Of a DNA stretch of 64,000 bases, positions 21,893 to 31,970 are shown in pieces. The notes beneath the pieces were generated by a model. That model made no database searches, was not told the origin of the DNA, and saw only the letters and a list, made by a program, of their open reading frames with translations. The number at the start of each line of letters is the position of its first letter. Position 1 is the stretch's first letter. A program made the position numbers and the translations under genes. The stretch is from Moniliophthora roreri (taxonomy: Eukaryota; Basidiomycota; Agaricomycetes; Agaricales; Marasmiaceae), in NCBI GenBank assembly GCA_001466705.2, contig LATX02000205.1, positions 1 through 64,000 on the forward strand, written 5' to 3'.

Positions 21893-24467
21893 ATGTCTTC
21901 TTCATTCAGCACCTCAGAGCGTCAGAACGAAAAAAATTCCATCAACGAACATGAAGACATCGGTCCTGCAAAGTCGATGAACAAAGATACCGAGACTGGA
22001 CGCCTAAATCTCGGCGAAAATGTCAACTCAAAGCTCGCGAATCCCCTCCATGGATTAACCCACGACCAGCTCACCCAAGAAGCCAAAGTTTTTGCCGAAA
22101 CTCATGGGATGGAGGATCTCGTCTTGGATTTCCAGAAAGGTGCCTTGGTCGCCCAGGATCCAACAGCATTCGAAAGCCTCTCGATCTTGACCGAAGAGGA
22201 CAAGGAGCTTTTGAGACGGGAGACCACTCACAAATGGTCGCATCCAAGAACCCTTTACTATCTCGTTGTTGTGTGTTCGATGGCAGCAGCAGTGCAAGGG
22301 GTGAGTGTTCAAAGATTCACCTTGGAGCGTATTTGTATACTGATGTTGACCAACACTGTCAGATGGATGAGGCAGTGATTAACGGTGCTAACCTCTTTTT
22401 CGCATCCCAATTCGGCATTGATCCCGATACCCCTGATGTTGCCCTCCAAAGCAGGAATCAATGGCTGTACGGTCTTGTCAATTCAGCACCATACCTGTGC
22501 TGTGCAGTCTTGGGATGCTGGTTAACCGATCCAGTAAATATTCTGATCCAGTCAATTATTGCTCTTGCTCATCCTCATTGTAAATTCAGCTCAATCGATT
22601 CTTGGGACGCCGCGGAACTATTTTCGTCACTGCAGTTTTCTCCTTCATCACTTGCATTTGGCAAGGACTTACCAACAGTTGGTGGCATCTCTTCATCTCT
22701 CGATTTGTTCTCGGTATTGGAATCGGACCAAAGAGTGCTACTGTGCCGGTGTAAGTTTGATTTCACGGATATTGGTCTCAAGGTTCATTTGTAGAGACTT
22801 TTTAGTTACGCAGCGGAATGTGCACCTCCTGCCATTCGTGGAGCATTGGTGTGTGTTAAACCTTGCTCTCCTTGATATGACTAACCCCGAACCTCAAAGG
22901 TGATGATGTGGTAAGTCGTTCGTATGGATTGCTTTCAACTGCCTCCTCACGTTTATATTAGGCAAATGTGGACTGCTTTTGGCATTATGCTCGGAACGGT
23001 GGTGGATCTCGCATTTCTTGATATTCCTGACCGTAGTGGGATTGAAGGTTTAAAGTGGCGTTTGATGCTGGGTAGTGTGAGTAGCATGGTTCCCTTATAC
23101 CAACCGAATTATCAACTTCCTTTTAGGCCGGTATTCCTGCTTTGTTTCTGGCTATACAAGTTTTCCTCTGCCCCGAGTCCCCTCGTTGGTACATGCTTAG
23201 GAACCGTCACCGAGATGCTTTCAATTCTCTTATGAGGTTGAGGCACAGCAACATGCAGGCTGCCCGCGACCTTTACTGTGAGTCGGTGTAGTCAAACATC
23301 CTCAAGCGGCTGACCGATTCTCGATTGCAGACATGCATGTCCTTCTCGAAGCCGAAAAGCAGATTAGTCAAAGTCATCGCAACCGCTTCATCGAGCTCTT
23401 CACTGTTCCTCGAAATCGTAGAGCTACACAGGCATCGCTCATTGTCATGTTCATGCAACAATTCTGTGGTATCAACGTCATCGCCTATTATTCAACTACC
23501 ATCTTCGTAGAAGCGAATTTGTCCGAGAAGCAGGCTCAACTTGCCTCTTGGGGGTATGGGATGATCAACTGGCTCTTCGCCATACCTGCATTCTACACCA
23601 TCGATACGTTCGGACGGCGGAATCTGCTGCTGACTTCATTCCCTCTGATGGCAATATTCTTGCTTTTGGCCGGCTTCGGATTGTAAGCATCATAAATCCA
23701 CCTAATGCATTGGCTAACGTGAAATGCCCAGCTGGATCCCCTACAACCCTGATGATCCTAACCCTGACCCCTCTCGGATTGCTGTTGTCGCACTAGGTAT
23801 CTATCTGTTTGCGATATCGTACTCGCCTGGAGAAGGCCCTGTACCATTCACTGTAAGTGACCAGCTGCCACTAAAGTCCGCAATGTCTCATCTGGTTGCA
23901 GTACTCTGCCGAAGCATTCCCATTGTATGTTCGTGACATTGGAATGTCACTGGCCACCGCTGTTCTCTGGCTCTTGTGAGTTGATTGGTATTTCTTCGAC
24001 ATTCTATGTTTCTGACCTGGTATTAAACTTGAAGTAACTTTGTTTTGGCTTTCACCTGGCCACGGTTGTTGGGCGCGTTCCGGCCGCAGGGTGCCTTCGG
24101 TTATTATGCTGCTTGGAAGTGAGTACAGTCGCATACTACGTTCAGTTAGTTTTTACATTGTGCTTTCAGCATGATTGGGTTTTTCGCTGCCCTCTTATTT
24201 GTTCCAGAAACTAAGGGGCTGTCGCTTGAAGAATTAGACCAAGGTACCTTATTGCGCTTGCACCATCACGTTCGTTGTCTTATATGCCCCTGTTTTTCAG
24301 TCTTCAGCGTCTCAACTCGCAAACACGCTTCCTATCAATTGAAAGCGTTACCGCATAACATCAAGAAATACATTTTCCGAATGAAAGTCGAAGACCTCCC
24401 CCCACTCTATGAGCATGAAGGTGCAGTTGGAACTAAGACCTATGCTCCTGGTGGAGCATTTGCTTAG
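21893..24467 (+). CDS. MFS sugar/polyol transporter
   Basis: Plasma-membrane proton-linked sugar or polyol transporter of the major facilitator superfamily. The long cytosolic N-terminus begins MSSSFSTSERQNEKNS. About ten introns separate the helices. Diagnostic motifs appear in order: LNRFLGRRGTIF between helices 2 and 3, YAAECAPPAIRGALVMMW, QMWTAFGIMLG, PESPRWYM after helix 6, QQFCGINVIAYYST in helix 7, DTFGRRNLLL in the helix 8-9 loop, GEGPVPFTYSAEAFPLYVRD and FVPETKGLSLEELDQ after helix 12. The tail ends APGGAFA. Length is about 560 residues with no disruption. The long N-terminus and motif set resemble fungal inositol or quinate-type carriers, but substrate cannot be read from sequence. 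Confidence 0.9.
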
Positions 24468-24602
24468 ACTGGTTTACCAATACCCGTCACCGAGACAATT
24501 TCTTGAACTATCATACACTTTTATTTTTTTGGCAATGTTTACTATGCCTATCTAATGGATGTACTTGTACTGTACTAACCCGTATCTAGTTAGATATACT
24601 GT

Positions 24603-24849
24603 AGCATTCCGAGCACTTCGAACGGGGGTGTGACCTGTGACCGGGAAAATGAGATTTTGGTTTCGACCACTCGCCACGCCACTTGTGGTATCGTAAAATT
24701 TTCGTGCAAAATTGTTGCCATTTTTGGGCCGGATTTTTTTTTTCTTGGTATTTTGCCTGCAAAGCGCTCCAAGTTTTCGACCAAGCTCGTGAGGACCAGT
24801 GACTGTCGTGACTATTCGCGCAGAAACGCGCCCTCAGTGACCCGCGACG
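24603..24849. repeat. dispersed repeat, copy 2 (about 247 bp)
   Basis: Partner of 9787-10011. The left edge of this copy (CACTTCGAACG) resembles the reverse complement of the right edge of copy 1 (CGTTCGAAGT), hinting at short inverted ends. Confidence 0.75.
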
Positions 24850-25615
24850 TGAAGTATAGGAGGGCACAAGAGTGTGGCTGAGCTGTGAGAGGATTGAGGA
24901 TTAAGGAACAAAGGGAAAGACAGAGAGCATGAGATACATAGCAAAGTGGAGTGTGAGGGATACTGATGTGAGTGGCTCTTACTCCATATATTCCCCACAA
25001 GTACCAGTATGAGTACAGAGCCACTGTTCTCCTGTCACTGCTTGCACATGTCACAGCACTATTGATCAAGACAACAGCTAAGTTAGTAAAGCAAAGTGAA
25101 TAATGATATTTGGTATCACTGTGCCTTCAGCCTAATCAATTGCGATACAGTCTATCCTTTGACTTGAGCAATTTACTGGGATTATGTGTTTGTTGATAGC
25201 AACGATCCCCTGATCATCACCTGAGGTTATGACTCGTTGACTTATTGATGGTTGCTCAGGCTACAGGATCAGGATCAAGATGATCTTTGCCATCAATGTT
25301 TCATTTTAAACAGATATGCTACTGCCCATGTTGATGCGATTGGTCTATAATAGTAGCAGTGCCAGACCTCAGAGGCTCAGACTGTTATGCAGGTGGAAAA
25401 GACAGAAGTGAGCATTGAAGGACCTGCTAAAGGGTTGACGACAGTCAAGAAACTAGTTGTGAGTCCAGAATAGTTGAGTGTCCTGAGACTTGCTTGGTTT
25501 ATTTGAATTATTGATAATCATTCATAATCTGATGTCACACCTCAGTTGTGGAGTATATTATACAGAACAGCATGGGTAGCCTGGGTCACTACGCCCTTCA
25601 TCTCTTTCTGATCCA
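24850..25615. other. AT-rich, CpG-poor spacer
   Basis: No gene recognised. CpG content falls sharply from about 25080 onward, marking the left border of the depleted block that holds the GH76-like gene. Confidence 0.45.
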
Positions 25616-27881
25616 ATGCTTTCTGCTATCCTTGGAGTTGTACTCTTTAGTCAACTTGTCCACTCACAGTTCTCCCCCACTCCACTCTGGGTAAGTCAGG
25701 CTATCTGAATATCTGTTTGTTTTGCTGACCTACTACAGAAATCAGATGTCTTGCAACCACTCCCAAATCGTATTGATACTGCATATGCTGCTTTGAGTGA
25801 AGGGGTTTCAAGGCTTAGTCCTTATGGAGGGTTTCTAAATGGTAAGGTGTCTTTGATTCTGAGATATTTGCTAATTGTTGCAGATTCTTACTCAGGAAGG
25901 GCTACTTCCCCATTCTATGCAACATTGGCAAAGTTTGAGATTGCAGCCCAGCCCAATGGCACATTTCAGCAATTGGCATTGAAATTCTTTGAAGATGAAG
26001 ATAAAATCACTTTATGTGACACACCATGGGAGAGTATAGGCACAATTCCAAGCAATATACATCTTCAGGAAGTTGCAATTCGGGATATAATGTGAGTTTG
26101 TTCACAAGTATGTTATTCTGCTTACCCACTTGTCAGAAACTATGGTTATGCTGCATCACAATCATACATAGCATATGGCAATTCTCTCTTCCAGCAAACA
26201 GCAAAGAAGTGCTGGGAGATAGCAAACCAGTATACTGTTTCAAATAGGACTTGGGCACTTCTATCAAGAACTATAGAGGCAAAGAAATTTACTATTCCAT
26301 CAGAATGTCAAGGAACACCAGTTGAAGGGTTAACATTCCATGTTAGTGGTCCATTACTTGGTGAATTTTCTCTTCTTATGTGACTATTTTCTTGTAGAAT
26401 TTTTCACAAGATGCCGGTGATATGAATCTATATGAAACTGCGTGAGTCAATACAATCTGAACCATACTTTGGCTTACAAGAATTAGACTCTTTTCACTGT
26501 GAGTCAAGAACCAAATTCTCAAGGCAAAAACTTACTCTGGAAATATTAAAGGTTATCTGCACTGCTTGCAGATTCAGAGACACCTCCAAACAATACATAT
26601 ATCCTCGCAGCAAAACAGTCATTGGATGTACTCATCAAACTCAACAAAGATGAACAATTTTTTCAGGATCCAATGGGTACAATCTCTAGTAGCTCCAGAT
26701 GTGATCTTGAAGATGCATCATGAGTACCAGTGACCATTGAATATAGGGCACAAGGTACATCTATTATTGGCTTCATGATTGAAGCACTGTCAATCTTGAG
26801 TCCAATGATAAATACAGCAGATATGGAAGCATTGTTTGTCTTCTGCCATACAGTTTCTTTAAATTTGGCACTGATTACACTGCAGTCTTCAGCAAGTCAT
26901 TCTTTCAGCATTGAACACAACTGCCTCAGGGTGGATGGGTCCTAATGGAGTCATGCCAAATAAATATATTCCAGATGAGGGTATGGGAGCAGAAGAAGGT
27001 GATATGTACTTTGTAAGAGGGTTAGCAGAAGCATATAGACAGCTTAAGTCAGCACCTGCATCCCTTCAAAATTTGATAAAGGTATTTCTTGGAGTACAGG
27101 TGTGTGAGTCAATTCTAGCTTTATGAACCACTCTAATGTCTATGAAAAGTACAATGCTATTCGGGACCATGCAACTTCAGGAGATAATGTGTATGGCAGA
27201 TCCTGGCAAGGACCACCACCATCTTCCTTTGATCCATATGACCAAGTGGTTGCAGCACAGATCTTGGTTGATGGTATTGATCTATTTTCTAATGACACAC
27301 AACCAATGGAAACACCAGTACCCACTCCTCCCACAGATTCCCCACATTCATTGCATGCATCACATCCAGTTGGTATTATTATTGGAAGTACCATTGGAGG
27401 TGTAGCAGCTGTGACTCTGTTGGGTCTGATGATATACCTTATCTACTGTCGACACAGGCACTCAAGAGCTTCTGTGTCAGACACAACATCTCAAGTCTCA
27501 GTTACCCCATTTCCACTTGATCCCAGGTTTGAAGTAACACCATTCACCTGGGATCAACCTGCAAGTTCAAATGATGAAAGCACCCCACATCCAACTAAAT
27601 GGCACAACAAGCAACATTCAGTAGGAAATGCCCAGAGAGTTTCCCCTCCCCGGGATATGGGCAATGATCCAGGTCTCCAATCACCAGTATTGACTTCAGT
27701 AGCACACCCCCCAACACTAGGACTCAACAATATAGTGGTGCAAGAGGAAGGGAATTCACCCCACCAGATAGACATGGGAGCTACTATTCCTGATTTGATC
27801 CGTATAATCTATCAGCGCTTGTGGCAGCATGATAGTCAGGAAAGTCCACCTGATTATTATAGTCAGCCAGATCAGAACTAG
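25616..27881 (+). pseudogene. GH76-like alpha-1,6-mannanase relative with C-terminal membrane helix, decaying
   Basis: Relative of fungal secreted or membrane-anchored family 76 glycoside hydrolases, which act on mannan backbones. ATG 25616 opens a signal peptide (MLSAILGVVLFSQLVHSQ). Further exons give PYGGFLN, NYGYAASQSYIAYGNSLFQQ, FTIPSECQG, SEPYFGL, GFMIEALSILSP, ASGWMGPNGVMPN and the family end block YGRSWQGPPPSSFDPYDQ. A 252-codon last exon adds a membrane helix (IIIGSTIGGVAAVTLLGLMIYLIY) region shared with membrane-tethered paralogues and a Pro/Ser-rich tail ending SPPDYYSQPDQN. A TGA interrupts at 26721-26723 with frame continuing after it. The block has only about 16 CpG in 2.8 kb. 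I read it as methylated and decaying, though a missed intron around the TGA remains possible. Confidence 0.65.
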
Positions 27882-29028
27882 TTTATGTACCTAATTTGGT
27901 TGTTAATGTAATGGTCAGCACCTATGGACCTCATTGACATCTTATTGAGCTTCAATGCCTCAACAGTATTCTTTATCCTAATACACATCTTCTCTGAGAA
28001 CTCAGTGGATTCCAGACCGTCAAGTCGTGTGTTCAAACCACGTCAGGCACTTCTATTTGCAACGACTGCTTCTCTTTTTGGAAATGTGGAGTTCAAGCTC
28101 ATTACAGCTTGTCGCTTGAGCATGTATATTTCTCCATGGTTCAATGATAAAATAGTATCGCCGCCTTCTATCTTGCTGTATTGATAAGCCCAGATGTTCC
28201 TTTCCGACGCTCGTCCTGACACTTTTTGTTCGGTTATCCAAACAGGAGTTTGACCATCCCTTGATCCAATACTTTCTTCCTCGAGATCGCTTACTCCTTT
28301 TCCTTTTCCATTGAACTATCCTTCCTGCACTCAACCACATATTTCCTGACTTCATCCTTCCCTGCCACGCCACCATCGGCAATAACGGCCTCGAACCAAG
28401 TGTTCAAGCATATCAAACCCGAGTCCCTTTCAAAACATTTTTTTCATATAATTCAACAACCACGCTATTGCTTCAAGCTGTATCATCATCTCCAGGATGC
28501 TTTTTATCGCTTTCTTGCTTCCACCAGGTCCGAACCCGCGACGGCACAGAGGAAAAAAAAACTGCACATGGCAAACATCATAGCGTCCGAGTTATCAACT
28601 ACACTGCGGACCCTGCAACTACCAGTGTCTCGCATCAGGATGATTCCCCAGAAGGGTATTGTATCGTCCCCATAACTACCAAGATGGAACTTGAGGATTT
28701 AACATATTATGGAATCCAACAGTGCACTCGACAGGTGCACTATAGATCCTACACAGGTCAATGATTCGCAGAAGCATATCTTTACTTCTGCTGAGAACCG
28801 AACCATCGACGCATGAAAAAAAAAAAAGAAACTGAATTCACCAGGGATCCGCTCTTTAGAGTCTCAACTACGGGTCACTCCATTAATCGTAGCTAGTAAA
28901 AAAAAAAAAAAAACCTATACGCTACTAAAACCACGATCACTGACTACTGTTTGACATTTCCATCAAGCGAGTTTTCTCATAGAGCGTAACATCCCTTTAT
29001 CAATGGCCATCAAACTCAAAGGAAGACT
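27882..29028. other. intergenic, poly-A tracts
   Basis: Nothing recognised apart from A runs near 28550, 28815 and 28898. A B-box-like GTTCAAACC near 28031 lacks a matching tRNA 5' half. ORFs 28053-28382 (-) and 28400-28675 (+) have no motif. Confidence 0.4.
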
Positions 29029-29129
29029 GCATTAATGGGGTAGTGGAAACCCAGGTTGACATTATGGATCATGTTCGAACGGATTTTACTGTCAACCTGC
29101 TGCCGGAGGTTCGAATCCTCTTTAATGCA
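29029..29129 (+). tRNA. tRNA-like gene with long insert, isotype uncertain
   Basis: Acceptor halves GCATTAA and TTAATGC pair perfectly and are followed by A. The A-box TGGGGTAGTGG and B-box GGTTCGAATCC are canonical, and the T arm closes as GGAGG/CCTCT. Between them lies an insert of about 30 bases in the anticodon region, flanked by a perfect 9-bp inverted pair (AGGTTGACA / TGTCAACCT). If the base before the anticodon must be T, the anticodon reads GAC (Val), which eukaryotes do not normally use; other foldings give no clean anticodon. Six T follow 26 bases downstream. So Pol III signals look alive, but identity as a working tRNA is doubtful; it could be a mutated tRNA-Gly relative. Confidence 0.5.
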
Positions 29130-29820
29130 ATGAGTGATGCTGCTAGTACTAGTCTTTTTTCTTTATCCGTTTACATTTCTCTCCCTTGTACAATGGTGAA
29201 AATCATTTTTATACCCGTACTTTTTTACGTACCCACTCATTTCATCGGGCTTTGTCCCTGTGTGAGAGGCGTTACTCTATGGTGGAACACTATCTGAATC
29301 ACTTCGAGGCATCGGCAAATCATTGACGAAGGTAGATTAGGCATGTAGCGGCAGATACACCATCGGACCAATACGAGAGACGATTATAACTTAGCGATAA
29401 GATACGCGGAGGTCACCACTACCGCTTCCTATCCGGTGCAACAGGGAAAGAAGAGAAGGGAGAACGAGTGTGGAGGAGTGTTGAGATGTAGAGAAGCAAC
29501 ACATGAGAGCAGACTAGTTAGCTCCGAGGCCAGAACTGGCATGGATGGATGGTACGAGCACACCTTCTTTCCTCCATCGTCTCATCGTACACCCTTTCAT
29601 CCATCGTAACAACCCTTCTCTCATCCAAGCTCAATCCCTTTTCAATGCCCTGTGTTTCTTACGCTTGTTCAGGTACAGCTAGTTGCGGCTATATTTCACC
29701 TTGACGGATTTCAGAACCGTTAGTGAACAAGTGAATGCGAAACCCGAGCGCCAACGCACCTGAACTCATTTTACGATTCGAGAAATGAAAGGCAGAAGCG
29801 TGGTGGGATTAGCTGAACCC
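29130..29820. other. intergenic, partly similar to 49.8-50.2 kb
   Basis: Segments such as GGGAGAACGAGTGTGG and ACTAGTTAGCTC recur at 50.04-50.15 kb, the same distance behind a similar minus-strand locus. No gene recognised. Confidence 0.4.
29155..29160 (+). terminator. Pol III terminator after tRNA-like gene
   Basis: Run of six T, 26 bases after the tRNA-like 3' end. Confidence 0.6.
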
Positions 29821-29946
29821 TCTACGGTAGGATCTTCTTGGTTCCGTGCGTGGAAAGGCTCTGGATACGACATGTTACCGAGTTGAATCTCAAGAAACCT
29901 GTTCCGTACGATAGGAACAATGCGCCGCCTACTTCAAAGTGACGCC

Positions 29947-30400
29947 TAGACAACTCTTGTGGGATCGATTGAGTAATAGACGTTGAGGAACTTGGTGCTG
30001 TCAGCAGAGCTCGCAGCTCGATACGGTGGTGGTGGCTTCCCTGTTTCCAAGGCAATGTCGTCGATGAATTGAGCCAGTACGAGTTTAGTGCAACCAGTTC
30101 CTGAGTCTTCTTTGACTTTGCGGCGCCTGAGGGAAGCAAGAGAGACCTAATTGAGACCTGATAAACGAGATTTTAGGGTCGAGGGATCTGGGGGCAGGAT
30201 GTGCGACTCACCTATTCTCGATCCCCAGCCAAGTTTTAGCCCTTCGCTTACTCGGTTGCTCGCGACATCAATATAGAAACAGCTACTGAGTCCGGTACTG
30301 CAAAAGGACAAAAATGTACGGTTCTGCATGCCAGTTGATGAACCTCGGTAACACCAAGAAACTCACCTCTGATTAGCCCATGGTACCTATTGATCATTCT
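29947..30400 (-). CDS. hypothetical minus-strand gene (locus 1 of a duplicated pair)
   Basis: Tentative. Minus-strand exons with good splice sites (gtgagt donors near 30366 and 30213) precede an exon ending LNVYYSIDPTRVV and TAG at 29947-29949. An internal segment FYIDVASNRVSEGLKLGW resembles FYSDIVYEQVNRKPKLER in the locus near 50.7 kb, and the intron sequence GATTTTAGGGTCGAGGGA is nearly identical between the two. The upstream region carries the GCGCACGGACCA composite in both. I do not recognise the product, and phase at one join does not fit, so one or both loci may be decayed. Confidence 0.3.
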
Positions 30401-30514
30401 TCCAGCGTATCAACAGCATATTGAGAGGCAAAAAACGGGATAATAAAAGGCGGGGAGAAGCAAAGAGGAAGAAAAACGTTCGATTGCTGCCGGACACGTG
30501 ATTCAAGATTTTCT

Positions 30515-30526
30515 GCGCACGGACCA
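30515..30526 (-). promoter_or_regulatory. recurrent 12-mer, exact, with composite
   Basis: Minus strand reads TGGTCCGTGCGC, then ATCACGTGTCCGG, then ACGTTTTTCTTCC and a pyrimidine-rich leader, ending about 120 bases before the presumed start of the minus-strand gene. Confidence 0.5.
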
Positions 30527-31165
30527 CGAGCGCTCTTTGCGTTGAACATTGAACATCTGCTTCACTTGATGTTCCGGACCTAGCCTAATTTCGAACAAAT
30601 TCTGCTTGTAGTCACGGTGCTCGGGCTTGCCCCTCACCGCCTATATTTGGCTGTTCCTCCTCCCTTACCCTTATCTGGCTTCCACCGTTCGACGACACAA
30701 CGACGATGTTTCCAGTGCGATCCGGGATTGAACGAACGGATAATTGGCATTGCTAGGAGTTTTTTTCTCACCTTGGCGCGAACACCTTTGGAACGCTTGC
30801 AAACTTAACTGATTGTCTTACTCTGATCAACCTCAATTAATGCCTACGTGCCAAATCACCCTTTGTACGATTTCATCGGTCCCGGTCATTCTGCCGGCCA
30901 CAGTGGTGTGCAGGAGCGTAATAGGCTTCGCCTCGGATCTTGCTACCTGCGAAGCCTGTGCATCACATTGTATTCAACAGGTGCTGCATGTTCAAAACAT
31001 TCCGGCGCTATAGTTCTTGACTTTTCTTTGTTTTGTTTTGCGTCCGGAACAACACAGATTCCTTTCTTCACTCATTCTTGGTATCGGAGCGCGGGTGGCT
31101 GGATAGATTCGACGCTTCATCTGGTAGTCTAGGACATCACACGAACTATCAAGATTTGCAACTGG
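30527..31165. other. intergenic before the MULE
   Basis: Overlapping plus-strand frames without recognised motifs. This is the pre-insertion flank of the transposon. Confidence 0.4.
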
Positions 31166-31225
31166 CATTGACCGGGGCCACAACAAATTCAAGGCATTTT
31201 GGTCAAGGACATGTCCTTGACCGTT

Positions 31226-31314
31226 GTCAAGGCAAGGTCAAGGCAAGGTCAAGGCAAGGTCAAGGCAAGGTCAAGGCAAGGTCAAGGAAGGTCAAGGCAA
31301 GGTCAAGGCAAGGT
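31226..31314 (+). repeat. 11-bp tandem repeat, about 8 units
   Basis: Unit GTCAAGGCAAG repeated with one 9-base variant unit; sub-terminal array of the MULE left end. Confidence 0.9.
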
Positions 31315-31970
31315 TGAGTGCATCCCTATAGTTAAATGTAATCTCGATACAACTTGAGCCAATCTACATACCTATTGAGAACCACTAGCCCGCAATAACG
31401 TCGTCGTCGATGATGATTAAGGACCCTTATCGATGAGCCGTGCATGACGGCAATCCAGCCCTATCACTTTCTCACGTTCAAGCGCCGATGACGTGTCGTG
31501 TTCAAGCGTCAGTTTTCCAGTCTTTGACCACCATCTCCACCCATCTGCTCGTTGGGATATCTAATGGAACCCATTTTCTCCACAATTAAATGGCCCGAAA
31601 CCTGACTCAAGCCATTCAAGAATGTAACCTATACCCCAATACCATTGATGCACCTCAATTTCCATTCCATGGCTGTCCTTTATTCTCTCAACTCTCTACC
31701 GTGCAACTATTTTGAGTTCCAATCTCTTGATCGTGGACATTATTACTTATCTGGGTCAGCATGGCTCGGCCCTGGTGACAACTTGATGCATGCGACAGTT
31801 GTCAGGACTTCGTTTTCCGTAACCAAAATTAATTTTTGGTTGTAAAGCAGGCTCTAGTAACGTATTGCATTTGTTTTTTTCTTGACATTTGCCTTTGAGA
31901 GCAGAGATAATGTTTGCAAGGCTGGTATGTGTTTTTCTGTCTTAATTTTATCCATCTTTACTGAATATTC

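Noticed and set aside
24812..25069. 85-codon hydrophobic minus-strand frame
   Set aside because: Overlaps the end of the dispersed repeat and has no homologue or splice context I can recognise.
28015..28050. B-box-like GTTCAAACC suggesting another tRNA
   Set aside because: No pairing acceptor 5' half or A box at the right distance.
31226..31314. Regular short repeats resembling a CRISPR array
   Set aside because: Units are 11 bp with no spacers, in a eukaryotic transposon end.
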